Part shown: positions 36,208 through 47,900 of the stretch, piece after piece
Layout: every line of letters begins with the position of its first letter
Numbering within the stretch: the stretch's first letter is position 1
DNA from: Anseranas semipalmata
Lineage: Eukaryota; Chordata; Aves; Anseriformes; Anseranatidae
Assembly: GCA_013399115.1 (NCBI GenBank)
Contig: VXAA01005609.1
Span: 662,308-726,307, forward strand
DNA length: 64,000 nucleotides
Direction: 5' to 3'
Made by a program: the position numbers and the translations under genes
The notes under the pieces: model-generated
The model's database searches: none
What the model was told of the DNA's origin: nothing
What the model saw: only the letters and a program-made list of their open reading frames with translations

Positions 36208-36906
36208 CTGCGGGAAGTGGGGGCCACCTCCTGCTCCCCACAGCAGCACCAGCTCCTGCACCCATGCTGAGCGTGGCTGGAGGACATCCGACCCAGTGCC
36301 GTGTGGGCTGTGGCTTCCTTGCAGCAGGAGCGGCCAGCAGCTCGTAGAGGGAGGATCCGGAAGGGTGCTGGGTCAGGCCTGAATGCTCTCTGGGTGCTGG
36401 GTCAGGCTGTCTGCCTGCTTTGGCTCCTGTCTGGGAAGAAAGCGTGGAGGGAATGTGTATTTAATGAGATGTTCCCTCTGTACTCAGCCGACGGCCCCGC
36501 CGTTCGGCATGTGTCTACAGGCTGGGTAAAGAAATGGGCGCGTGCGCTGCTGAGCATGCAGGCACACGCACGTGTGCATGTGTGGATGCACGCAGGCACG
36601 AGCGCGTGTTCCTGGTTAAATATGGGGCTCTTGACTGCTGTTTCCAGAGGCCAGCATGAGGTCTCCAACTCAGCCAGCTTGGTTTCCTGCAGTAACCAGC
36701 CCATTTGGTGACAGTGGAGAGCCCACCTCCGTGCCGGCAGCAGGCAGGTGACGATGTGATAGCCCCCACTCCAGCCGGGTTTGTTCCCTCACTGGCTGCT
36801 GTTCCCGGCAAGAAACAGTTTTGTGTCAGGGAATTTCAATCGATTTAATTTATTCCCAGTTAACGAACTTTTAGTTACTGATTCTGGTGGTGAAGAAAAA
36901 CCAACA

Positions 36907-36912
36907 AATAAA
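36907..36912 (+). promoter_or_regulatory. Candidate poly(A) signal of the unknown coiled-coil gene
   Basis: AATAAA lies 700 bases after the stop codon on the plus strand, just before the convergent SLC4A3 3' end. It is the first good signal seen, but no transcript evidence is available. Confidence 0.35.
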
Positions 36913-37034
36913 CAAGCGGTTAGGGAAAAGACCTCTCTGCTTCCTGCTCTCCAGCCCCCTCGCCACCCCTTCACTCAGTCCCCGTTGTGCCCTGTACAGC
37001 TGCCCGGTCCATTTGGGAAGCAGAGCCAGACATG

Positions 37035-38861
37035 GTTCCTGTGAAGAGTTTATTGGTGTAGCTGTTTCCACTACAGTCAGAGGAGTCACAATGCACAGCG
37101 ACAACAGGCCTCCTACACTACACGGGGAGGACAGGACACACACGGCCACAGACACACGGAGACACTCGTCTCTCCGCCCTGGGCCCCGCGGGTGGGCCAG
37201 GCTGTGGGGCAGGAGCCTGCTGCTGGAGGGGTTTCTCTCTCCGGCGAGTATTTCTGCAGCCCCCTGGGGAGGTGTGGGACCCTCCCAGCAGTGATGCAGC
37301 CACCTTCTCCTGCAGGAGCCAGGCTGATAAACAGGAACCAGGGCAGTGGCTTGTCCCAAATCCGATGGCCAGTCAATGTTGGAGCAAGCGTCCTAGCCTC
37401 CTTCACAAGGCCACTCCAGCTCCTGCCATCAAGGAGAGGCTGGGCTGCCCATCTCCTTGGGCACTACCCTCAGAGCTGCCCACGTGCCAGAGCTGCTAGC
37501 CGTGACCAGGGTGGCTGCTACGTCTGCCTTGGCCCCAAGCAGCAAGGGCACTGTCAGAGGTTTCCAAGGCAGCTCCGAATGGAGGCTGCTGGTCCAGGAG
37601 ACCCCAGGCAACATTCCTGCCAGGTGGAAAGGTGTTCAGAGCTGCCCGGAGGTGACCCGGGGGCTAAGTGCTGGGCATACTGGACATGAAAAGTCACCCC
37701 AGTATGCGAGCAGAAATGGGGCCGGGGGTTCAGTGACTTCATTGCAGGGCTGCAGGGAGCCAGACCTGTGGGATCACTGCACAGGGAAAAGGAGGGGAAC
37801 CACAGACCTTTTCATGCTCCAGCACTAAATTTCTTGTATAGCTTCTTAAATGTGGTTTGTGCTCAAGGACAGGAATCTGGGGATCAGGACACAGCCCTGT
37901 GATGAGTTTTTACTAAGACCCCTGTAACCTTTGTGGATTTATGGAATTGCACAGGACTCCTTAATCCCTCCAACAGGGCACACACCCAAGGCACCCTGAA
38001 GGGTACCTGCTCATCCCCTCCCAGTGCTGTTTTCCTTTTGGGAAGAGTGTTGGGAAAATTAGGAGGAAATGATCAGCCTCCTGCATGCCAAGCAAGAGTG
38101 GAAACCAGTCCTGTGGGAGGGTGACTGGGCAGATGAAGGCCTGGAGGCCAGGGCCTGCAAGATGTCAAGGCCCAGCAAGTGCTTGTCCCACTGGTGCAGG
38201 GGGAGCTGTGCTGGCCAGGGAAGAGCACTGGTCTCTCCTTGCCCGTGTGCTGGGGCACACACTGAGGGTCGGTGGCAGTGTCTCCCAGGGAGCCCCAGCC
38301 TCAGTAGGGTGCGTGGGATGGCAGTCTGGCTGTGAGGGCAGAGGAAGCAGGAGCAAGGCATCTGCCAGCTGAGCACGGAGGCTGCTCTCATTGCCCAGCC
38401 TGCGAGGAGCCCACTGGCCATCCACAGGCAGCATCCGGCCTGTTCCTGTGACTGCTCAATGGTGCATGGTGCGGTGACACCCAAGCTTCATGGTAGTGGA
38501 ATGGGACACAGTGGTACCAGGTGGTGTGGCTCCCCTTCACCGCCCGGAGACTGAACACAGGCTGCCTCCAGCAGGGACAGGGCAGACCCCTGACCCACGG
38601 GTCAGGGTGCTCTGGACCCACACAGCTTCAGGATGTGAGGCATCTCTCAGCCCACCAGGTCCAAAAGGAGAGAGACTCACAGCCTCTGCTGAGCAAGTGG
38701 TGGGGCAGCAGGAGCCGGGGCTGCCTCCTGTGGGGCTATGGAACAGCCATTTGTTGGTCCAGGCAAGATTGCAGGACTCATGGCAAGTCTCCAGTTAGTC
38801 CTTGGGAGCGACAAGCGGGCGTGAGCAGCCTGTCCCATGAGTGGGGAGGGCAGGCCCCAGC
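37035..38861 (-). other. SLC4A3: Probable SLC4A3 3' untranslated region
   Basis: It runs from the stop codon to just past the candidate poly(A) signal. No other exon was recognised. Open frames here are short or overlap on both strands, as expected from GC-rich non-coding sequence. Confidence 0.5.
37049..37054 (-). promoter_or_regulatory. Candidate poly(A) signal of SLC4A3
   Basis: TTTATT on the plus strand reads AATAAA on the minus strand, 1.8 kb after the SLC4A3 stop. Placed here, the SLC4A3 3' end would lie about 0.1 kb from the candidate 3' end of the opposite gene. Confidence 0.5.
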
Positions 38862-38939
38862 TCACACAGGCATGTGCAGCTCATTGTACTCATCCCGGCC
38901 GTCCTCATCAAAGTTCGGCTCCGCATCCTCCGAGTCCAG
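38862..38939 (-). CDS. SLC4A3: SLC4A3 last coding exon
   Basis: It encodes [20 protein letters not shown], then LHMPV and TGA. This tail distinguishes AE3 from AE1 and AE2; the acidic LDSED segment corresponds to the carbonic anhydrase-binding region described for AE1. Confidence 0.97.
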   Translation of the reverse strand: MDSEDAEPNFDEDGRDEYNELHMPV

Positions 38940-41900
38940 CTGAGGAGAGACAGAGACCAGGCTTTGAAGGTCACAGCAGCCCCCAGCGCGGGGTCGCACG
39001 TGGTGCCGAGGAACAGCGTGCAGCGAGCCAGGCAGTTCAGATGCTCCGGGAAGAGCAAAGCTCTTGCTCCTTTCCCTCCCAAAAGGCCCCTTTTTTCTGC
39101 CCCTCATGCCCATCCTTGTTTCCCCAGCCCAGTGCCCAATGCTATAAGCATTCTTATTCTGACAGTGCCCGATCACTGGGGCTTTGGTCCAGCACAGCAG
39201 CTTCTCTCTCCTGCCCTGCCAGCAGCACTGAGGCACACAGCACTTCTGGGTGCTGCTCCAGGCTGCTCTCCAACAGGAGCTCAGGAGGTTGGCAGCTCTG
39301 AGGAAGCCACCAGCCCACCTACTGCCTTTGAACAAAGACCACCAGACAACAGCAGGGAAATGCAAAGCTTTGCTGGCCAAGGATCTCCAAACATTTTGGT
39401 CTGCCCAATCTCCTCAACCTCACAACAACAACAACAACAAAAAGCTAGACTTTAAGGACAGCTATCTGCTTACAGCTTTGAGCTCCCTGTCATGGAAGAA
39501 GCGGGGCAGCACGAAGCGTCGCAATGGCACCGTCATGATCAGGACGAAGGGGAAGGCCAGGGATGCCACCGTAGATTTCACCACCCAAAGCAGCACGATG
39601 CAGGCCAGTTGAATGCAGGTGAAGAGATTCATTCTCCAGGTCTTTACCTAGGGAGGTAAATCCAGTCTAAGAACACATTTTCCTCCCACACAGGTTAACA
39701 AAGACCCAACTGGCAAAACATAACCCTTTTGCATAGCACAGTACAGTAATGCAACACTGAGCTGTGCACTCTACCTGTTCGTACACTACAGCAAGGCAGA
39801 ACCCTGTAGCACATCAGCATCCTGCAGCCTAGCAGCGTATCCATCTGGCAGAGTACTGCCCCTACAGCCATTCAAGCAATACATTACTCCTGCAAACAGC
39901 CTGTCCATCCAATATCCTGGCAACACACTTCTGTGTGCAGCCTGTCAGCACACTATCCTAGCATTGCAACAACTCCATGCATGGCCTGCACTACCTCTGG
40001 GCGCAACCTTGCAGCACACTACCCCTCAGGGGTCACCAAACTAAGCATCACTAGTAAGGCACCATCCTCCCTCACCTGCCTCTTCTTTCTCTGCTTTCCT
40101 GCAACCCGCCTTCGCTCACCTTAACAACATAGATGTGGTCGGGGTGGTGCTTGGATGGCATGAAGATCAGGAGCAGCCGCTCATAGAGCTGGATGCCAGT
40201 GAGCGATGTAACGCCCATGTAGAGGAAGATGCCGAAGAGCACAGCCAGCGGGATCTGCCGCAGCATGTTCCCCATCACAATGGACAGGCCTGCAGAGACA
40301 GAGCTCAGGGCACGGCTCATCTCGTGCCAGCCCCTCCGCACCCCAGCCCTGTCCCGCCTCCTCTCTATCTGTCCTGGGGTGCAAGGGTTCAAAGAGGGGT
40401 CTAGCTGGAGGGGCTGTGGAGAAGGACTGGCGTGGGGGGTTACCCAAGGCTTCCAGAGGGGAGCTGGTGTGAGGGTAGGTAGGGGCAGTCCCACAGCAAG
40501 TGGGCAAAGCGCAAGCTGGTCTGTGGGGCAGGGACACAGCCAGGGTGAGATGTGAGTGGCCAGCCCTGACCCCCCCCTCACTCCTTCACCCAAGCAGAAG
40601 CTCACCTACGAGGGCGGCAATAAGCACTCCTGTCACACGCTGCTCCTTCACCTCCTCGATCTTGGGCTTCTCTCCTGGCGCAATGGCCTTGCTCATGACC
40701 GTCAGGGCATTGACGTGGGTGACGGAGCGCACTGTCGCTGCGGTCAGCCAGGGCAGCCCAAAGAGTGCACACAGCCCCCCCATAGTGCCAATGAGCAACA
40801 GGTCCAGGTGGAAGCCAGAGCCTTTCAGCAGCTTCCTCTCCTTCTTGCTCACAATCAGCCTGGGAGGAGAAAGAGCTTGTGTCAGCCAGGCACAAGCTAC
40901 AACACAGGAAGTGTCCAGTGCCCAGGGACAGCATTAACAACGTTCGACAATGTTCACTCCCTGAACAGGGCACATGTGGGGACAACAAGGAGATGGCCAG
41001 GAGATGGTAGATGCCAACCTCAGGTTAGAGGTTTCCTCCTGTGCTTGTCTGAGGCAGGTCTCCGCCACACTGTATCCCAGGAGGGGAGCCACCAGACAAT
41101 GGGAGAACCCAAGAAGGTATGGTTTGAAATGGGCAGGATCATGCCCTTGCTGTTCCACTGGGATGTTAGGTGCATCTCCACACAAATGGCACCAGCGCCC
41201 ATCCCAGCCTTGCCTGCCTGGAGGTTAGCGATGGTTAGCATTGGCAGGGGAGGTACTCACGTAGTGATCTGTGTCTCCATGAAGATAAGAATGAAGACCA
41301 GGAGGGCAGGGATGGCAGAGGCAAACATCATCCACAATGGAAAGGTCCCACTGCTGCCCATGGGGTGAATGAACCAACCACGCTTGTGAGGAGATGTGAC
41401 CGACAGGCCAGACGGGACATTCAACTTCTGGTGGTGTAGCCACAAAACCGAGCAGTTATTCATCAATACATACATGCCCACAGCCTCACACAGGTCTAGC
41501 CTTGATCCTCCTGGCCTCCCTGGTCTGAAGCCTCAGACGATGGGACAGCCACCCTGACCCCAGCTGGACCTTCTCATGTTTAATCCCCTTCAGTGTAAAA
41601 AATCCCATGTCCCCTATTTCTAACAAGGGCCTCATTTCCTCTTTCAGCTACTGGAATTCACTTGGTTTTTGTCCAAGAGTCCAGTATCTTCCCTCAAGAA
41701 CCTCACCCCCGTGTCAGGGCTTGCAGACCATTTTTAAAATGCTCCCTGACCTCTGCCTGGGCAAACCAAGTGTCCTGAACTGGTCACTCTTCTCTGAGGT
41801 GGTTTTCCAGACACTAAGCCTTTACTGAGACATTTTTCAGTATTGTTTTTCCAGTGTGGACCCCAGAACTAGCCACATTCTCTGGAAATGTTGTCACTCT

Positions 41901-44900
41901 TATCATGTTCAGTGGGAATATCATGTTTGTGCTCTCATCAGAGACCACACAGACTCCTATTTGTACATGGTCCCCAGCCTGCATTCACTAGCATTTAAAC
42001 TCTTGGCTTTGCACTGCTCTACAGCAGTTCTTGCTATCTGTCGGCATAGCACTGCAGTGAGAGTTTATGATTTGCATTTATGTTAATCAGCATAAGTATG
42101 AATAATATTTCTGGAATGCTTGTACTTGAGCTAAGCTGTGCAACTAAGTACCGTTTTCTCAGAAAGCTTTGTACATATGCTGAGTTGATACTGAAACGAT
42201 AATGCTTTTGATATTAATTGTACAAGTGTAGAGGGGTATGAAAAGGAGGTAACAAAGTGTATGATTTTACTAACATCTGATAAAACCAGATTTTACATTG
42301 AGATTTAAATGAATAAGAATGCATTTGGAATCCATTAAGCCTTGGGCTGTCTTGATAAAAAGCTTGCATGCTGAACAGGAACTACTTTTCAACCTCTCCC
42401 TAGTATTAGTTAACAGAAATACCAAAACAAAAGGATTTAACTATGCATCTATTAAAAAAGGGGAAAAAAGGAAACCTGTGAGATGGGTATGTTTGATAAC
42501 ATTTAAGTTTGTGCATAAACTAGGAAAGAGATCACTGTGTTTGAGATAAAACGATCAAAATATTTAGTAACCTATAGTCAAGGAGAGCATACACATGTAA
42601 GTACTAAAAACATGACTGAGTACTGCACTGAAACAACTCTATATCTCACCCCTTTCAGTGTGAATAAACTGATCATGCCTTGTTGATTGAATACAAGTTT
42701 TTAGAGTTGCAAACAAGGAATTAACAGAACTGGTTCTCTCTGATCCTCTAAAACCTCCCCTACTAACCACAGGAATATCAGAGGAGTATCAGGGGCACTC
42801 CAGTCTCTGTAGCTCTGGTCTCTGTCTCAGCAAGACCCTTGGAGCTTCCCTTCAGTGTGGGAGTTAAGGGTGAGGGGAGCGTCTCTGTTTGCTTTGCACT
42901 GTTATGACTAACGAGGCAGGAAATATAAATCCCCAGTTGCACAAGAGCAGACCACGGTGTGGCATGGGTCACTGGCCGTGCTGGAGGAGGGTCTCCAAGA
43001 GCAGCGCTGTTGCCTACCTGCGTGTATGTGTCTGTGATGGTGTAATCCACCAGCACCATGACCAGGATTGAGATGGGGATCCCAAAGTCTCCGATGATCC
43101 GCCGAGCCTGCAGAAGAAACACTCTTGCTGGCAAAGGGCACAGGCTGGCTCCTTACACTCACCCTGCTATGGGGAGCCCGGGGCAAAGCAAAGGGCCAGA
43201 TGGGGCCAAGCATTGCTGCAAATCTGAGCACTGCTAACGAGCAGGACAAGGAGCCCAGCCCTGGCCCATGGGGCTGCGCATCCCACTGCCCACGTAACAC
43301 ACAGTCCTCCAGCCACTCTTAAGTGATCAGCTAATTGCTCCAACTGGCCTATTTTGATGGTGCTCCAGGTATTACACAGATGCCTTGCATGTACAGAGAT
43401 GTGAAAAGGGAACAAATTGTAAGCTCTTTCTCCTATATCCTAGTTTAACAGACTTGCATCCAGTCAAAGGAGCTTTCCCAAGGCCCAGGGGACTTCAGAA
43501 AAGCTCACTGGAGCAGGACAGTGCAGATACCATCATCAACAGCCAGCTCTTGTCCACAGCCTAGGTCAGGTTACCATCCCTTCTGCACGATATTTAAGGG
43601 ACTGCTGGTGTTTCTCTGGGGCATGGTCCCTGATAGTACCAGAATCACATGGAGTAAAGCAACACTCCACGGTACAGTTGAGATCATATAGGGCTGGATA
43701 AGACACGAAGGGGACAGAGTATTATGGTCAAGTTCATTCAAACTTTCAACAAGCACACACTCTGAAGAACAAAGGGCTGCAGCAAGAAGCACTATTTGTT
43801 TGGCATGTCCTTCGTCCTTAACATCTGGGTCCCACAAACTTCTCACCTTTCCTCCTAAGAAACGGCTGTTCTTGAACTTGCGCATAAAGAAGGCAATGAA
43901 GAAGGTGCCTAGCATGAGGATGAGGGAGAGGAGAGCAGTGTTGGGCTGCATCCTGATTCCCAGTGACATCGCATCCGCAGAGAGCATGCTGGCGTTCAGG
44001 CTGCTCTGCACATTTGGTGGGTAGAATTTCAGCAGAGGATGTTCCGCAAACACCTGGGCAGGTGAGAGAAGCAGCAGGCACTGTCACCGCAAGGAGGGGC
44101 AGGGGACACTGTCACTACTGGGGACAGGGGGATGTGGAGGGTGTCCTGCTCTGTGGAAAGGTGAGGGTAGTAGATGGTGGGCGCGGACAATCCCAGCATC
44201 TGTCACCTCGCCTCACAACCTACCCAGCTGGAGAGGGCTGGGGAGAGAAAAGTGGCCCCTCTTTAATGCCTCCTGCAGGAAGAGAAGGGGAAACAGATGT
44301 TAGGGATCATCCTGCCAGCCTCTGGTGGCACAGGAGCAAGCTGGGCTGGGGTGTGAGAGGCCAGCAAAGAACTGTTCTGCAGAACACCTAGGAAAGCTGT
44401 GGGTGTGCTGGCCCTGTTCCACTGCCTCCGGTATGCCAAAGCAGCGGGTTCCTGGGGGCCCGAGAGACATGGCAGCCCATCTCCCTGCAGAAGATTCACC
44501 TTGTACAGTTTGTAGAAGGTCTCGTAGATGAAGATGAGGGAGATGAGGAAAGCAAAGATCTCCTGGGTGAAGGGCGAGATGTAGCGCACCAAGAAGCTTC
44601 CCTCAGCTGCCACGATAATGAAGATGAAGACGATGAGCCACAAACCAATCCACACTCTGCCTGTCAGATACTCAATGCCTTGTGTCTGGCAGAACTGCAA
44701 TGGAAAGGGCAACAAGTTACTCACACCTCCTCAGGCTACCTCCCTCATCTCCTCCCATTAAGATCACAGACTCTCCTGGAAAAAGGCATCCTCATCTCCA
44801 CAGGAAACCAACACAGAGACAGCGAATTCAGGGCTGGAGTCACTGGTAAAGCTGTAGACTTTTCATTAACACCAGCCAGCTCACACCAAGCAGGTGTACA

Positions 44901-47900
44901 GAGGTACACCTTTGTACACCATCAATGGGCAAAGCAAAACCAGTCAATGGAAAGTGAGGTTACAGGACAGAAAAGGAATCCCCGCTGTGCAATGGCATCA
45001 CCAGCTCCAAACTCTTGGCAGCACAAGATGATAACCTAGCTGTAGGAAAAAACATGCTTTAAAAACCCAGACATGTCAGTAGCCAGAAAAAAGAAGGATT
45101 AGACACACTGCTCGGAGGTGAGGTGACACAAGGATGCTTTAACAGTGAAGAGATCGTGCTACTTGAGAAAAAAACATGCCCACCCTGGCTGGCCAGGGTA
45201 TCTCTGCATGCACCCTTGGGCTCATCCTGAGAGGTAGGAGTAACGTGCATGGGACTTCTGAAATGGGTGGTACACTGAATGTTGTTGGGTTCTCATACAA
45301 GGAAATCTGAGTACAGATAACCTTGTAAGACAGTTAACCTTGTAAGACAGTTGTGAAACTGTCTTCAAAGGAAGCCCCAAGAACAAGTATTGCAGAGCAG
45401 TATTTTAGGAAGCAGCTACACGTGCCCACTGTGCGAAGATGGGCTGCAGCACAGGGCTGGAGGACAAAGCTTCCCTTGCAGTCAATAGGTAAAGGAGTGC
45501 TGTTACCATCGTCACACCTCAGCAGGGTCAGCCCATGGGATACAGCTATAGGAGAGAGAAGTCCTGGCGGTGTGACCTGGAAAGGGTCAGCACACATAGG
45601 GCCAGCCCTGGCTGAGCTGAGGGCAGCATAGCAGGACCCAGAGGGTCCACAGTAACACAGTCCCTTTGGAGACCTGAGAAATGCTTGCTGCCCTCTCCAG
45701 TGCATGGGCAGAGCAAGTGGGTGCCAAGCATGGACACTGCTTCACAAATACCTTGTAAAAAGCTTCTTCAAACACCAGCAGAGGCCCTGAGAAGCCAATG
45801 ACCAGGAGCGGCTGGGCTCCGAGCAGGGAGAAGAGGATGCCTAAAACCGAGGTGGAGATTATCAGCTCGGAGACCCCCATGAGACCCTCAGTTTTCTCTC
45901 CTGGGAAAGAGAACAATACGTGAGTGTTACAGCCAGACACAGGCACCGTCACCGTAGACAGGCAGTCTGCAGACATAGCTCCACGCAGAGGACGCAGGTC
46001 CCTGTCCCACCAGTCAGAGGTTCCCTGCGCTGGGCAGGGAGTGCAGACGGAGCCCAGGAAGCCTTCGGGAGACGGCTCCCGGTGCCTGCCCCCAGCCCTG
46101 GGCTCCTCTGGCTGGAACGGCACAGCCTGCCTGGAGAGTGCTCGGAGAGGAGTGGTGAGCCGAGGCTGGAGAGGCCGAGCAGCAGGGAGGGGACAAGGCA
46201 GCGACCACGGTGCAGCACCGCCGCTCTCCCTGAGCAAGCGGCACCGAAGCCCACCCCAGCACAGCATCACACAGACACAGCCAGTGTTCCAGCGTGCAAA
46301 GAGCAGACCAGAAAGCAGGCCCATTACCTAGGAGTCCCCCGAAGGTGATGGCAGGAGAGAGAGCAGCAAAGTAGATGAAGAGAACGGCTGCGAGACACTG
46401 GCTGTGCAAGGCGTCTCTGATGTCACTGAGGTATTTGGGGTACCTGCGCTTTATGTCCCGAACCAGACCTCCAAAAAATATTCCGGTCCGCTTCAAAGGG
46501 TCGTCCTCAGCTTCCTCCTCCTCTTCCTCAGCTTTCACTTCACACAGCTCTGGAGGTGCATGGAGGGCAGGGCTTGAGCGAGGGAATTCAGGGCCACCCT
46601 TGGGCTGCCCCTTCTCCATACCCCATGGAGACCTCTCTCCTGCAGTGCTCACCTGGTGGGCCCCCCGTGACTGCACATCCCACTGCTTCCAGCTGCCCCC
46701 AGCCACTGTCCTGCCTCCCCTTGACCCCCTCCCTGCTGCCCCCCGCCAATGCTGCCCACTGCTGGAGCCAGGCCCTGCTCACCCCTCTGCCAGGCTCTGT
46801 GAGGGGAGGGCCCACTGGGGCACGCAGGGCACTAGGCACAAACTCTTTTGCCCAAATTTGAGTGGAGAGACCTTTGGCTTCCTGGACAGCCCCCTCCTTT
46901 ATGGACTTCTGCTCCCTCTCCTTCCTCTTCCTTAGCAGCAACTTCTGGAAGGTAGCAATGGATTTGAGCAAGTCTTTCCCCTCCACCTCTGATGGGGGGA
47001 TGACAATGCTGCAGTCCAAGAACTCATTGATTGCATTGAGGAGATCTTGACGGTCATCTGCCATGTATGCAGCCTCATGGAAGTGCTGAGAGGGGCAGAG
47101 AAAAAGAGAGAAGGAGAAGGCTCAGACCAAGACTGCACTCAGCTATCTACAGACTGGAAACGCAATGCTTGCCGTGACCCTTCAGTAACATCCCACTCCA
47201 CGCACCCACTATTTGTCTCACTACTGGCACTCTGTGACCCACCCTCCTGAATCCTTCCTCCCAATGCTTCACCTAATGCCATGTCTCTCCTCCCTTCCCT
47301 ATATATCCTTCCCAGTGACCTCCTTGCTTTTCTCCCCCAGGCCCCACTGCTCTAGCCCAGAATTGTGCTCCTGCAGCATCTCTGCTAGCTACATGTTCCA
47401 CCGGACCACAGGGCTCCCCTCTTGGGACCTCTCCATCAAACAACATCAGATCTGCACTTCCGAGCTAGCCTGGTGCCTCTTTCCCTAGGTTAGATGCTAT
47501 ACTTTGCCAGCCCATGATGCTGTTTACTCCGTATCACTGCTGTATTGGGCCAAATCCTTCTCCTTACAAGCTCTGAGTGCCATCGCTTGGTCCTGCAGGG
47601 ATCTAGTGCAGAGCCCAGCTCAGTAATGTATCTGAAGCCAGGCACCACAGAGATGAAAGACTTCAGGGGTCCCCTGTCCCTGCAGCTCAAAATTAGAGCT
47701 ATGCAACAGACTGATGTCCTCCTAGTCTGTACTTGGATTGGTTTCGAAGGTGAAGCTGGTGGAGTCCTAACATACTGCAGACAAAGTACAAGAACCAGGG
47801 TGTGAGAGATTTAAGCAAGGGGCGAGCATAAGAGACTTTTGGGAGACTTGGACATAAAGATGCAAAATATGGGAGAGGAAGGAAAAATAGGAGTCTACAT

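Larger units (their letters stand above)
38940..46871 (-). other. Short SLC4A3 introns of the membrane-domain half
   Basis: Nine of these introns are about 0.3-1.1 kb and one (41428-43017) is 1.6 kb. Apart from a CAA microsatellite (39422-39440) and the elements listed separately, I see nothing in them. Confidence 0.7.
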
